Shown here one piece after another: positions 8,219 to 17,630 of a DNA stretch of 64,000 nucleotides; position 1 is the stretch's first letter; every line of letters begins with the position of its first letter. Both the position numbers and the translations under genes were made by a program. Source of the stretch: Actinocorallia aurantiaca (GTDB lineage: Bacteria > Actinomycetota > Actinomycetes > Streptosporangiales > Streptosporangiaceae); assembly GCF_039533685.1 (NCBI RefSeq), contig NZ_BAAATZ010000013.1, positions 186,001 to 250,000 on the forward strand. Reading direction: 5' to 3'. Below the pieces are notes generated by a model. The model was not told the origin of the DNA, ran no database searches, and saw nothing but the letters and a program-made list of their open reading frames with translations.

Positions 8219-11200
8219 GTGCGAGTGGCATGGGGACCAGGACCGGGTGATTCTCGGCGAGAAGACCTGTTCAGCGCCGCGGAGCGCGAGATCAGGGCGG
8301 TGGTCTCCGCGGGCTGGTGGCCCACCGCGCGGGCCGGGCAGCGCGAGCACGCCCTCGCGGGCCATGTCATCGAGCTGCCCGACGCCACCCAGTGGCTGTT
8401 CGGGGCGTGGGCGCGCTGGTACCGCAAGCACCCGGGCGACACGCAGTGGTACCTGTGCCCGCCGCCGTACGCCACGGTCGTCCGGCGTTCGGGCAGGACC
8501 GCGGCGCCCTCGGCGGGGCTGCCCCCGCACGTCGTCCCGCTCGGCCCCGACTTCAACGTCTCCTCGCCCGCCGCGCTGCCGTTCGTCGGCGCCGACCTGT
8601 CGCAGCTGACCGGGCGGGTCCGGGCCACCGTGGAGTCGGCCGCGGCGCTGCCCGCCTCCGACTTCCCCAAGCCGGCCGAGAACACCCCGCGCTGGCTGGC
8701 CGACTTCTCCCCCGAGGTCCCCAACACGGTCGCGGCCTGCTGGGGCGTCATGCTCTGGTGCGCCTCGGCCCCCGTCTTCGACGCCCAGCGGGACGCCGAC
8801 CTCCTGGCCCTGTGGGAGCCCTACCGCGTCGCCCCGCTGCCCCGCATCGAGGGGCCGCGCTGGCTGACCCCGCCGACGCTGGAGGAGCTCGTCTCCCTGT
8901 ACGTCGAGCGGCTGCGCGCGCACAACGTCCAGGCGGCCGTCGTCATCCTGCGCACCATGTGGGCGACGGCCTCCGCGCTGCGCGACGAGCCGCGGTTCAC
9001 CGCCCGCGCCGACGCGCTGCTGGCCATCCTCAACGTCACGCTGTCCGATCCCCAGCAGGACTACGGGGCGCTGCCGCACGGCGACGCCGCCGTCGCCCAG
9101 CTGTGGATCACCCGCTGCCCGCCGAACCTCAGCCCCGGGCTGCGCGCCGAGAGCTCGCCGGGCGACGGGTTCCGGCACCTCTTCTACGACCTGGCCGGAT
9201 GCCTGGTGCCGGCCGCGGGCGAGCCGGGCGACCCCGCGTTCGTGGAGCCCCGGCTGATCGCGGCCTCGATGCTCGCCACCGACCTGGCGATCGTCCGGCA
9301 GGACGTCGTCACCGAGGTCACCCGCTGGCTCGACCCGGAGATCCGCTTCACCGTCCAGGCGATGATCTCCCAGCCGGGCCACCCGCTGCGCCGCAGGTTC
9401 TGGCCGATCGACCAGCGGCTGCCGCAGCAGCTGCGCGACGGCACCGCGGGCAACCGCGAGGAGCTGCTGGCCGTCCTCTTCTCGGTGGCGCTGTCCTGGT
9501 GCCGCCTGGGCGGCGGCATCCCGGCCCGGCCGCGCGGCTTCCCCGCGCCGGTCGCGGTGCTGGCCGAGCTGATCGGGCTGGAGCGGGCCACCGCCACCAC
9601 CCCGGCCGCCGTCCCGCCGCCCCCGCCCCAGCAGTGGGGAGCACAGCCTCCGCAGCAGCAGTGGGGAGCGCCGCCGGTCCAGCCCGGACAGGAGGCCGCG
9701 CAGCCCCCCGCGCCCGGCTGGGGAGCCCAGCCTGGCCGGCCCGGCCAGGAGGCGGCGCAGGCGCCCGCGCCCGGCTGGGGAGCGCAGCCCGGCCAACCCG
9801 GCCAACCCGGTCAGGAGGCGGCACAGCCTTCCGCGCCCGGGTGGGGGGCCCAGCCCGTCCCGCCCGGCTCCGAGGGGCGGCAGCCCGCCGCACAGGGGCA
9901 GCAGTGGGGCGCCCAGCCGCCGGACCAGCGCACCGCGCGCGCGGAGTTCGGTTCGGACGGGCGGCTCGTCGTGCCCGGCGCGCACGGCCAGGGAGCGCCG
10001 CCCGCCGAGCCTGCGGCCCACGGGGAGCAGGCGGCGCCGTTCGGAGCGCCGGGAGCGTCCTACCAGNNNNNNNNNNNNNNNNNNNNNNNNNNNNNACCGG
10101 CGGCCGGCGGCCCGCGGCCCAGCGCGGCCCCACCGCGGACGAACTGGCCCAGCAGGCGGGCAAGGTGTTCGGCAAGGCCTGGGGCCGGGCCCGCAAGCTC
10201 GGCGGACGGCTGCTGGGCGGCGGGGAGCAGGACGACGTGCACTCCACCGGTCCGCTGGGCTTCGACCAGCCCGACGGTCCCCGCCAGCCTCCGATGCCCT
10301 CGCCCGGGGTCGAGCCCGCCGAACGCAGGCCGCCGGTGGCCGAGCACGGCACCCGGATCATGTCCGAGACGATGGTCGGCGACTTCCTGGACTACGCGCC
10401 GCTGCCCGCCCGCCCCGTCGACGACATCGCCCCGCCCGCGCAGGCGCCCGGCGAGGTGCCGACGGTGACCCGGCGCGGTGTCACGTTCGTGTACGGGCCG
10501 GAGGCGGACGCCGAGGCCTTCCTCGACGCGCTGCCCGTCCCCGGCATCGCCCTGGACGCCACCCAGGTGGCGGCGCGGCCAGGGCGGCCCCCCGTGACGG
10601 GACGGCCTCCCGCGACGATGCTGGACCAGAGCGCGGCGGCGCTGCTCGACGCCTCGGCCACGGTGCTGGACGCGTCGGGGGCCCCCGCGTCGTTCGACCC
10701 GGGGGCGACGATGCTCGACGGGCCTCCGCCCGAGGTGCCGACCAGGCCGGACCAGGGGCGGGACTTCGACCCGAACGCCACGATGATGGACCAGGGCGCC
10801 GGACGCCAGGTGGACCCGAACGCGACCGTGTTCGACCAGGGCGCCGGACGCCCCGTCGACCTGAACGCCACGATGATGGACCAGGGCGGAGCCCGTCCCG
10901 CGGGCCCTCCGGCGACCATGCTCGACCAGGGCGGCCCCGCCGGACCTTCGGGCCCGGCGGCGGTCTCGGTGCTGCTGGTCGGCGCCCCGCACACCGGGCA
11001 GCGCCGGTTCGCCCGCATGATCGCGGGGATCGTCGGCGACGGCCTGCTGCACGTCACCGACGCCGAGGAGCTGCGCGGCCTGGCGCTGGAACGGCTGGCG
11101 ACGCTCTTCGACCAGCCGGGATCCGTCCAGCTGCTGGAACGGCTGGACGCCGCCGTGCTGGACGCCCAGGACCCCCGGGTCTTCCTCCGGACGCTGCGCA

Positions 11201-12381
11201 CGGTGCGGGCCAGGGCCCGCACCCCGATGATCACCACCTGCGACCCGCGCTCGTTCCGGCGCTTCGCCAGGGAGTACCCGGAGCTGGAGCGCACGTTCCG
11301 GGTCTTCCACCTGCCGGAGCTGCGGGACGTCGAGGAGCGCACCACCCTGCTGCGGGTGCTCGCCGACGAGCGGCGGGCCTCGCTGGACACGGTCGCCTGG
11401 GACACCGCGCGCGAGGACCTCACCCGGCTGCGCGGCCCCGGCGACCTGACCGGGGCCCGGCTCGTCGAGGCCTACCTGGACCGCGCCTACCAGCGCGCGC
11501 TGGGCCGGGGCGGCGGGGCCAGGGACAGGGTCGTGCTCCAGGCGCAGGACTTCGCCGGCGTCCCCGAGACGATCGAGCCCGCGCTGCGGCCCGCGGGGGA
11601 CGTGGACGGCTACCTGGAGACCCTGCACCAGATGATCGGCCTCGAGGAGGTCAAGGCCGAGGTGGACCGGCTGGCCGCCGAGGCCGACGAACCGGTCAAC
11701 CTGGTCTTCGAGGGGCCGCCGGGGACGGGCAAGGCCACCGTCGCCGGGATCATCGGCGGCGTCTTCGGCGTGCTGGGCGTCCTGCCTTCAGGGCACCTCA
11801 TCCAGTGCCGTCCCGAGCACCTGCTGGGACGCGACGGGCTGGAGACGGAGCTGCGCACCGCCGCGATGGTGCAGCAGGCCGAGGGCGGCGTGCTGCTGGT
11901 GCAGCAGGCCGAGAGGCTCACCCCCGAGGCGGTCGCCGAGCTGTTCCGCGGCTTCCGCGAGCACCCCTACCAGCTGGTGCTGGCCGGCCGGGACCTCGGT
12001 GACTTCCTGCGCGCCAACCCCGACATCGAGGCGACCTTCCTGAAGCTGGACTTCGCGCCGCCGACCGACCGGGAACTGGTGCAGCTGTTCACCAGGCTCG
12101 CCGAGGCCAAGCTGTACGTGGTCGAGGAGGAGCTGAGGGTGGAGCTGATGACCCGGATCGCCACGGCCAGGGAGGCCGAGGACGGGGACTTCGCGTACGG
12201 GCGGACCATCCACCGCTGGTTCGACGAGACGGTGGCGCGCCAGGCCCGGAGGCTGGCGGGGCTGGTCGGGGCGGACGCCATGACCGCGGCGCGGCTGACC
12301 AGCCGCGACCTGCCGGAATCGGGTCTGGAGCGCATCCTGGGCGAGCTCAACCAGACGCTGAGGGCCGAGCCGGAGCACTGA
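8219..12381 (+). CDS. Large protein with two degenerate AAA+ modules and T-x-x-D repeats (split by assembly gap)
   Basis: One gene of about 1,387 codons. It is read in one frame up to the gap at 10067-10095 and in another frame after it, so the true gap length should be a multiple of three, not 29. GTG 8219, 11 nt after AAGGCGG, is a reasonable start. Order: an unrecognised Trp-rich N-terminal region (1-470), a Pro/Gln/Gly repeat region with PGWGAQP units, seven AT-x-x-D motifs (10612-10932), an AAA-like module with GAPHTGQRR in place of GxxxxGK (about residue 921), and a CbxX/EccA-like module. In the latter Walker A GPPGTGKAT is kept (about 1165), but the Walker B position reads GGVLLVQQAE, with Gln-Gln (about 1228) instead of Asp-Glu. 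It is probably a non-hydrolysing scaffold related to EccA; the T7SS link is inferred. Confidence 0.75.
10067..10095. other. Assembly gap (29 N) inside the AAA-like gene
   Basis: The gap falls in the Pro/Gly/Gln repeat region. Coding continues in phase 2 before it and phase 1 after it, so the number of N is off by one (or by one modulo three). Confidence 0.95.
10612..10932 (+). repeat. Seven AT-x-x-D motif copies within the AAA-like protein
   Basis: The protein repeats ATMLDQS, ATVLDAS, ATMLDGP, ATMMDQG, ATVFDQG, ATMMDQG and ATMLDQG in a disordered Pro/Gly-rich context, at intervals of about 14-25 residues. The pT-x-x-D pattern is a known ligand type for FHA domains when the Thr is phosphorylated; phosphorylation here is inference. 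Confidence 0.7.
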
Positions 12382-12544
12382 CCCCGGGGGGGTCCTTCCG
12401 GGCCGCCGTTCCGGCCCCAGATCTGACTACCGGCACGCCAACGTGAATAGTCCTCGGGTAGCCCGCATGGGTCATGGGAACTTTTGCGACCGGCCAGTAG
12501 CCTGTACGCGGGTGTGTGGGGCCGGATGAACGGAGGTGGACGCG

Positions 12545-12709
12545 GTGCGCCTTTCGGAACTCGATCGACGTCTGCACGACGACGTGGCGCTGGGAGAGAT
12601 CGAGCTGTACGCGGAGCTGCTGAGCGCGGTCGCGACGGCGGAGCGGCCGCTCACCGAGGCCGAGATAGACATCGTGCTCGGCGTGTGCGCCGAGCCGGTC
12701 TACGACTGA
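12545..12709 (+). CDS. Conserved-looking 54-aa hypothetical protein
   Basis: A 54-codon reading frame starts at GTG 12545, 7 nt after a clear GGAGGT (12532-12537), and ends at TGA 12707. The product starts MRLSELDRRLHDDVALGEIE and ends CAEPVYD. It is acidic, predicted helical, and has no signal or membrane segment. Codon usage (G/C third positions) matches neighbouring genes. It converges with pit across a terminator. I do not recognise the family; the good ribosome binding site and codon pattern support it as a real gene. Confidence 0.65.
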   Translation: MRLSELDRRLHDDVALGEIELYAELLSAVATAERPLTEAEIDIVLGVCAEPVYD

Positions 12710-12734
12710 CCGAGACCCTCGTCCGACACGTGAA

Positions 12735-12766
12735 GAAGCCCGTCCGGGAGAACCCGGGCGGGCTTC
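12735..12766. terminator. Bidirectional terminator between the 54-aa gene and pit
   Basis: A 14-bp stem (arms 12735-12748 and 12753-12766, one G-T wobble) with a 4-nt loop lies between convergent genes. Confidence 0.75.
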
Positions 12767-12782
12767 GTCGTATCCGCGGGGA

Positions 12783-13943
12783 TCAGACCCCGAAGATCTT
12801 GAACACCGTGAAGACCAGTGCCGCCATCAGGCCGGCCGCCGGCAGCGTCAGCACCCATGCCATGAGGATGTTGCCCGCGACCCCCCAGCGCACCGCCGAC
12901 AGCCGCTTGGTCGCGCCCACACCCATGATCGCCGAGGAGATCACGTGGGTGGTGGAGATCGGCGCGTGGAACCCGATGGCCGCCACGTAGAGGATGGACG
13001 CGGCGGTGGCCTCGGCCGCGAACCCCTTCGGCGGATCGAGCTCGATCACCCGGCGGCCCAGCGTGCGCATGATGCGCCAGCCGCCCGCGTAGGTGCCCAG
13101 TGACAGCGCGGACGCGCTGACGAAGATCACCCAGACCGGCACGTGGTCGGCGTGGGCCTGGTGCCCGGTGGCGACCAGCGCCAGCACGATCACGCCCATG
13201 GTCTTCTGCGCGTCCTGCAGGCCGTGCCCGAACGCCATGGCGGCGGCCGAGGCGGACTGCACGATGCGGAAGCCCCGGCTGACCCGGGCGGGCTTGGCCC
13301 GCCGGAACAGCCACAGAATGATCACCATGAAGAGGTAGCCCAGCGCGAAGCCCGCGAACGGCGAGATGATCATCGGGATGACGACCTTCTCCAGCACCTT
13401 GTCCCAGCCGACCGTGGTGGCGGCGGCCACGCCCGCTCCGACCAGCCCTCCGATCAGCGCGTGGGACGAGGAGGAGGGAAGCCCGAACCACCAGGTGATG
13501 AGGTTCCAGATGATGGCTCCGGCCAGCGCGGCGAACACCACGGCCAGGCCGCTGAGCCCCTGCAGGTCGGGCAGGATGTCGGCGATCGTCTTGGCGACTC
13601 CGACGCCGACGAACGCGCCGAGCAGGTTCATGATGGCGGCCATCATCAGTGCCGCCCGCGGTGTCAGCGCCCGGGTGGACACCGAGGTGGCGATGGCGTT
13701 GGCCGCGTCGTGGAAGCCGTTGGTGTAGTCGAAGCCCAGGGCGATGGCGACCACGGCCACCAGGGCGAAGGTCTCCACGGAGGGGCCCAGCGTCAGGATC
13801 GTGATGACACCGGCCACCAGGGCGACGAGAGCGCCGCCCATGGAGACGTAGGTGCTCAGCCGGTTCTGCTTCTGCTGAGGCTTGTCCAGATCATGACCGA
13901 CCTGTACCGCGTCGATCAGTTTCTGAGGGTCCTCCACGGTCAT
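12783..13943 (-). CDS. pit: Low-affinity inorganic phosphate transporter (PiT family)
   Basis: A 386-aa integral membrane protein with about ten hydrophobic segments. PiT signatures are present twice, as expected for the inverted-repeat fold: GFDYTNGFHDAANAIATSV in the first half and GHGLQDAQKTMG in the second. The GLPSSSSHALIGG and HAPISTTHV re-entrant motifs are also present. It should take up metal-phosphate with the proton gradient. Its start codon overlaps the stop of the upstream DUF47 gene by 4 nt (ATGA), so the two are translationally coupled, the usual arrangement for PiT and its PhoU-like partner. Confidence 0.93.
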   Translation of the reverse strand: MTVEDPQKLIDAVQVGHDLDKPQQKQNRLSTYVSMGGALVALVAGVITILTLGPSVETFALVAVVAIALGFDYTNGFHDAANAIATSVSTRALTPRAALMMAAIMNLLGAFVGVGVAKTIADILPDLQGLSGLAVVFAALAGAIIWNLITWWFGLPSSSSHALIGGLVGAGVAAATTVGWDKVLEKVVIPMIISPFAGFALGYLFMVIILWLFRRAKPARVSRGFRIVQSASAAAMAFGHGLQDAQKTMGVIVLALVATGHQAHADHVPVWVIFVSASALSLGTYAGGWRIMRTLGRRVIELDPPKGFAAEATAASILYVAAIGFHAPISTTHVISSAIMGVGATKRLSAVRWGVAGNILMAWVLTLPAAGLMAALVFTVFKIFGV

Positions 13944-14557
13944 GATTCCTTGACCGCGATGGTCTCGATGGTGTTGGCGACTTGCTCGAACGCGTCGGCC
14001 GCGTCCTCCAGGCGGTCGATGACCTCCTTGAGCTTCATCACCTCCAGGGGCTCGTACTCGCCGCCGAAGAGGTGGGCCAGCAGCTTGCGGTAGATCTGGT
14101 CGGCCTGGTTCTCCAGCCGGTTGATCTCGATCCAGTACTCGTTGAGCTCGCGCATCGCCTTGAGCCGGGGCATCGCCTCGGCGGTCAGCTCGGCGGCACG
14201 TTCCAGAACCTCCACCTGCCGGATGACGTCCGGTGGCAGCGCCTTGATCTTGTAGAGGACGACCAGGTCGGCGGCCTCCTCCATGTGGTCCATCACGTCG
14301 TCGAGGCGGGACGCCAGGTCGTAGATGTCCTCACGGTCGAACGGGGTGATGAAGCTCTCGTTGAGCCGGTGCATGATCGCGTGAGTGCACTCGTCGCCCG
14401 CGTGTTCGCAGGCGCGCATCTTCTCCGCGATGGCCCCCCGGTCTGCGCCGTCGCTGATGAGTTCCACGAGCAGCCGGGCTCCGGTGACGAGATTGTTCGC
14501 GGAGTCCGCGAACAAGTCGTAGAAGCCGTCTTCACGCGGCGTGAGACGCAATCGCAC
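13940..14557 (-). CDS. PhoU-like Pit accessory protein (DUF47)
   Basis: A 205-aa all-helical protein of the DUF47/PhoU-like family. Conserved features include the acidic metal-cluster motifs E-x3-D (CEHAGDECTH, RLENQADQIYRKLL) and FDREDIYDLASRLDDVMD. These proteins sit beside PiT transporters and are thought to restrain or tune transport. It overlaps pit by 4 nt. No convincing PHO box was found upstream, so phosphate control of this operon is not shown by the sequence. Confidence 0.9.
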   Translation of the reverse strand: MRLRLTPREDGFYDLFADSANNLVTGARLLVELISDGADRGAIAEKMRACEHAGDECTHAIMHRLNESFITPFDREDIYDLASRLDDVMDHMEEAADLVVLYKIKALPPDVIRQVEVLERAAELTAEAMPRLKAMRELNEYWIEINRLENQADQIYRKLLAHLFGGEYEPLEVMKLKEVIDRLEDAADAFEQVANTIETIAVKES

Positions 14558-14771
14558 GTTTCTCTCCTAGTGCGGGAACTATCCGCAGCGATCGTAGGTG
14601 TAGTTCAACCGTATGACGAACTTTCACCTGTTTTTTTCCGGCGAGTCACCACCTCCTCTCCTGATGGTTGCCGTTGATCAACTCGCGTACACCCTTCGGG
14701 AAGGGGGTTTTCGCTGGTCATCGGACCTCCGGGACAGGCGATGAGAACCTTATGAGAACAACCCCGTACGG

Positions 14772-14812
14772 CGACACAGGGCCCCACCCGGAGGGGGTGG
14801 GGCCCTGTGTCG
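14772..14812 (-). terminator. Strong terminator downstream of pstB
   Basis: A perfect 18-bp stem (arms 14772-14789 and 14795-14812) with a 5-nt loop lies 19 nt beyond the pstB stop, closing the pst operon. The remaining part of the 14558-14771 interval upstream of the DUF47 gene holds its promoter region, with nothing else recognisable. Confidence 0.8.
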
Positions 14813-14830
14813 GGATCCGTGCCGGAGGGG

Positions 14831-15607
14831 TCAGCCGAAACGGCCGGTGATGTAATCCTCGGTCGCCTTCTCCGCGGGATTGGTGAAGATCTTCGAGGTC
14901 TCGTCCAGCTCGATGAGCTTGCCGGGCCTGCCCGTGCCCGCGATGTTGAAGAAGGCGGTGCGGTCGGAGACGCGGGCCGCCTGCTGCATGTTGTGCGTCA
15001 CGATGACGATCGTGTACTGCGACTTGAGCTGGGCGATGAGGTCCTCGATCGCCAGGGTGGAGATGGGGTCGAGCGCCGAGCAGGGCTCGTCCATCAGCAG
15101 CACCTGCGGCTGGACCGCGATGGCGCGGGCGATGCACAGCCGCTGCTGCTGGCCGCCGGACAGGCCCGCTCCCGGCTTGTCCAGCCGGTCCTTCACCTCG
15201 TTCCACAGGTTGGCGCCCTTCAGGGAGGACTCGACGACCCCGTCGAGGTCGCTCTTGCGCTTGACCCCGTTGAGCTTCAGGCCCGCCGCCACGTTGTCGT
15301 AGATGGACATCGTGGGGAAGGGGTTGGGCCGCTGGAAGACCATGCCGACCACCCGGCGGACCGCCACCGGGTCGATCTTCTCCCCGTAGAGGTCCTGGTC
15401 GTCCAGCATGACCCTGCCCTCGACCCGGGCGCCCGGGATGACCTCGTGCATGCGGTTGAGCGTGCGCAGGAAGGTCGACTTGCCGCAGCCGGACGGGCCG
15501 ATGAAGGCCGTGACCGAGCGGGGCTCGATGGTCATCGAGACGTTCTCGACGGCCAGGAAGCCGCCGTAGTAGGCGTTGAGGTCGGAGACCTCGATCCGCT
15601 TCGCCAT
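14831..15607 (-). CDS. pstB: Phosphate ABC transporter ATP-binding protein
   Basis: A 258-aa ABC ATPase. It has Walker A GPSGCGKST, the Q-loop (MVFQRPNPFP, the PstB-type sequence), signature LSGGQQQR, Walker B VLLMDEP and the H-loop THNM. ATG 15607 (MAKRIEVSDL) is chosen because it starts at the ABC domain and matches PstB length; the longer frame adds an unlikely basic stretch. It is the last gene of pstSCAB. It energises high-affinity phosphate uptake at the membrane with PstA/PstC and also contributes to Pho signalling in most bacteria. Confidence 0.95.
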   Translation of the reverse strand: MAKRIEVSDLNAYYGGFLAVENVSMTIEPRSVTAFIGPSGCGKSTFLRTLNRMHEVIPGARVEGRVMLDDQDLYGEKIDPVAVRRVVGMVFQRPNPFPTMSIYDNVAAGLKLNGVKRKSDLDGVVESSLKGANLWNEVKDRLDKPGAGLSGGQQQRLCIARAIAVQPQVLLMDEPCSALDPISTLAIEDLIAQLKSQYTIVIVTHNMQQAARVSDRTAFFNIAGTGRPGKLIELDETSKIFTNPAEKATEDYITGRFG

Positions 15608-15632
15608 GGTTCGGTGTTGCTCCGTTCTTCTC

Positions 15633-16541
15633 TTACCGGATCGAGGTCCTGCGGGCCAGGAGCCTGGCACCGAAGTTGAGGACCATGATGATGAAGATCA
15701 GTGCCAGGGCCGCGCCCCAGGCCCGGTCCACGGCGACCTGGTTGGGGTCGCCGGCCTGCTCCCAGATGTAGGTGGGCAGCGAGGACTGCGCGCCCTCGAA
15801 CGCGTTGAAGTTGATGACCTTGGTCACCCAGATGGTCAGCAGCAGCGGGGCCGTCTCGCCCATGACGCGGGCGACGGCCAGCATGATGCCGGTGATGATG
15901 CCGGTGAACGCGGTGGGCAGCACCACCCTGGTGATGGTCCGCCAGCGCGGGACGCCCAGGGCGTAGGAGGCCTCGCGCAGGTCGTTGGGGACGAGCTTGA
16001 GCATCTCCTCGGCGGAGCGCACCACTGTCGGGATCATCAGGACGGCCAAGGCCAGCGCGCCGGCGAAGCCGGAGACCTCGAAGCCCAGCACCAGGATCCA
16101 GAAGGCGAGGACGAACAGGCCGGCCACGATGGACGGGATGCCCGTCATGACGTCGACGAAGAAGCTGATGACCTTCGACAGCCGGTTGCCCTGGCCGTAC
16201 TCCACCAGGTAGACGGCGGTCAGCACCGCGATCGGGATCGACATCAGGCTGGCCAGGGCGACCTGCTCCAGGGTGCCGACCATGGCGTGGTAGATGCCGC
16301 CGCCCGCGTCCCGGCCGCCGATGCCGTTCATCGACTTGAGGAAGAAGTCGGCGCCGAGGACGCCGGCGCCCTCGCTGACGATCTTGAACAGCACGCTCGC
16401 CAGCGGGATGATCGCCAGGGCGAAGGCGACGTAGACCGCGACGAGGACGATGTTGTCCTTGAGCCTGCGGATGCCCGAGGTCTCCGGAATGGCCGGCTTG
16501 CCGGGGGTGTTGCGCTGCGGGGTCACGGTCGGGGCGCTCAC
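15633..16541 (-). CDS. pstA: Phosphate ABC transporter permease PstA
   Basis: A 302-aa permease with six predicted membrane helices. The EAA-type coupling loop is ASYALGVPRWRTI, followed by VMGETAPLLLT, both typical of PstA. The start is GTG 16541, overlapping the pstC stop by 4 nt (GTGA), which implies translational coupling. With PstC it forms the membrane channel fed by PstS. Confidence 0.95.
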   Translation of the reverse strand: MSAPTVTPQRNTPGKPAIPETSGIRRLKDNIVLVAVYVAFALAIIPLASVLFKIVSEGAGVLGADFFLKSMNGIGGRDAGGGIYHAMVGTLEQVALASLMSIPIAVLTAVYLVEYGQGNRLSKVISFFVDVMTGIPSIVAGLFVLAFWILVLGFEVSGFAGALALAVLMIPTVVRSAEEMLKLVPNDLREASYALGVPRWRTITRVVLPTAFTGIITGIMLAVARVMGETAPLLLTIWVTKVINFNAFEGAQSSLPTYIWEQAGDPNQVAVDRAWGAALALIFIIMVLNFGARLLARRTSIR

Positions 16542-17542
16542 ACGAACTCCTTACGCCGGGCCACGATCGCGCGGGCCGCCATGTTGACCACCATCGTGAT
16601 GACGAAGAGCACCAGGCCGGAGGCGATCAGGGCGCTGCGCCCGGTCGCCCCGGACTCGCCGAAGGTGCGCACGATGTTGGCGGCGAAGGTGTTGCCGCCC
16701 GGTTCCAGGATGTGCCAGTTGATGCCGGCGACCGTGGACAGCACCAGGGCGATCGCGACGGTCTCGCCCAGCGCCCGGCCCAGGCCGAGCATCATGGCGC
16801 TGATCATGCCGGACCTGCCGTAGGGCAGCACCGAGAGCCTGATGGTCTCCCAGCGGGTGGCGCCCAGGGCCTGCGCGGCCTCGATGTGGGCGGTGGGCAC
16901 CTGGAGGAAGACCTCGCGGGTGATCGACGAGATGATCGGCAGGATCATGATCGCCAGGACCACCGAGCCGATGAAGATGGACTGCCCGCCGATGTTGTCG
17001 CCCGCGAACAGCGGGATCCAGCCCAGCGTGCTGTTGAGGAACCCCACCACGCCCTCGGAGTTGACCACCAGGAAGTGCAGACCCCAGAGGCCGTAGATGA
17101 TGCTGGGCACCGCGGCCAGCAGGTCCACCGTGAACCCCAGGCCCTCGGCGAGCCTGCGCGGTGCGTAGAACGCGATGAACAGGGCGATGCCGATCGCGAC
17201 CGGCGTCGCCATGAGCAGCGCCAGCGCGGCCGACATGACCGTGCCGAAGGCCAGTTGCGCCACGCCGAACCGCGGCGGGTCCCCGTTGGCGTTCCACTCG
17301 GTGTCGGTGAAGAAGTTCCCCTCGTTGGCCTGGAGCGCCGGGACGGCCTTCCAGACCAGGAACGCGGCGATCGCCGCCATGATCACCAGGACGAACACCC
17401 CGGAGCCCAGTGCCGCCGTGCTGAAGATCCGGTCGCCCCGCCGACCGGTGCTCATCGCACGCCTCTGCCCCTGCGCCCCGACGGCCCGAGCCCGGACCTC
17501 GTCGATGCTGGTCACCCCAGCTCCTCCCTCGGGATCTGTCAT
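16538..17542 (-). CDS. pstC: Phosphate ABC transporter permease PstC
   Basis: A 334-aa permease. A cytoplasmic N-terminal extension of about 40 residues precedes six membrane segments. The family motifs include LAAVPSIIYGLWG, the EAA loop AAQALGATRWETIRL and GLGRALGETVAIALV. ATG 17542 gives the usual length. It forms a heterodimer with PstA (4-nt overlap downstream). A stem-loop separates it from pstS. Confidence 0.95.
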   Translation of the reverse strand: MTDPEGGAGVTSIDEVRARAVGAQGQRRAMSTGRRGDRIFSTAALGSGVFVLVIMAAIAAFLVWKAVPALQANEGNFFTDTEWNANGDPPRFGVAQLAFGTVMSAALALLMATPVAIGIALFIAFYAPRRLAEGLGFTVDLLAAVPSIIYGLWGLHFLVVNSEGVVGFLNSTLGWIPLFAGDNIGGQSIFIGSVVLAIMILPIISSITREVFLQVPTAHIEAAQALGATRWETIRLSVLPYGRSGMISAMMLGLGRALGETVAIALVLSTVAGINWHILEPGGNTFAANIVRTFGESGATGRSALIASGLVLFVITMVVNMAARAIVARRKEFV

Positions 17543-17564
17543 GTGAAGCCCGGAACCGGGCGTG

Positions 17565-17592
17565 GCCCCGCCGTCCTGCCGGACGACGGGGC
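17565..17592 (-). terminator. Intercistronic stem-loop between pstS and pstC
   Basis: Arms 17565-17576 and 17581-17592 pair over 12 bp with one mismatch and a 4-nt loop. Placed directly after pstS, it may stop part of the transcripts or protect the pstS 3' end, giving more binding protein than permease. Confidence 0.5.
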
Positions 17593-17630
17593 TCGGGTGG
17601 TTCTCGCTGTTCAGTGCCGTTCTCGGTTCT

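Noticed and set aside
8219..12381. Pseudogene by frameshift
   Set aside because: The phase change coincides exactly with the run of N, so it is an assembly artefact.
14597..14640. PHO box before the DUF47-pit operon
   Set aside because: GTTCA-like elements occur but without the 11-nt direct-repeat spacing seen at pstS.
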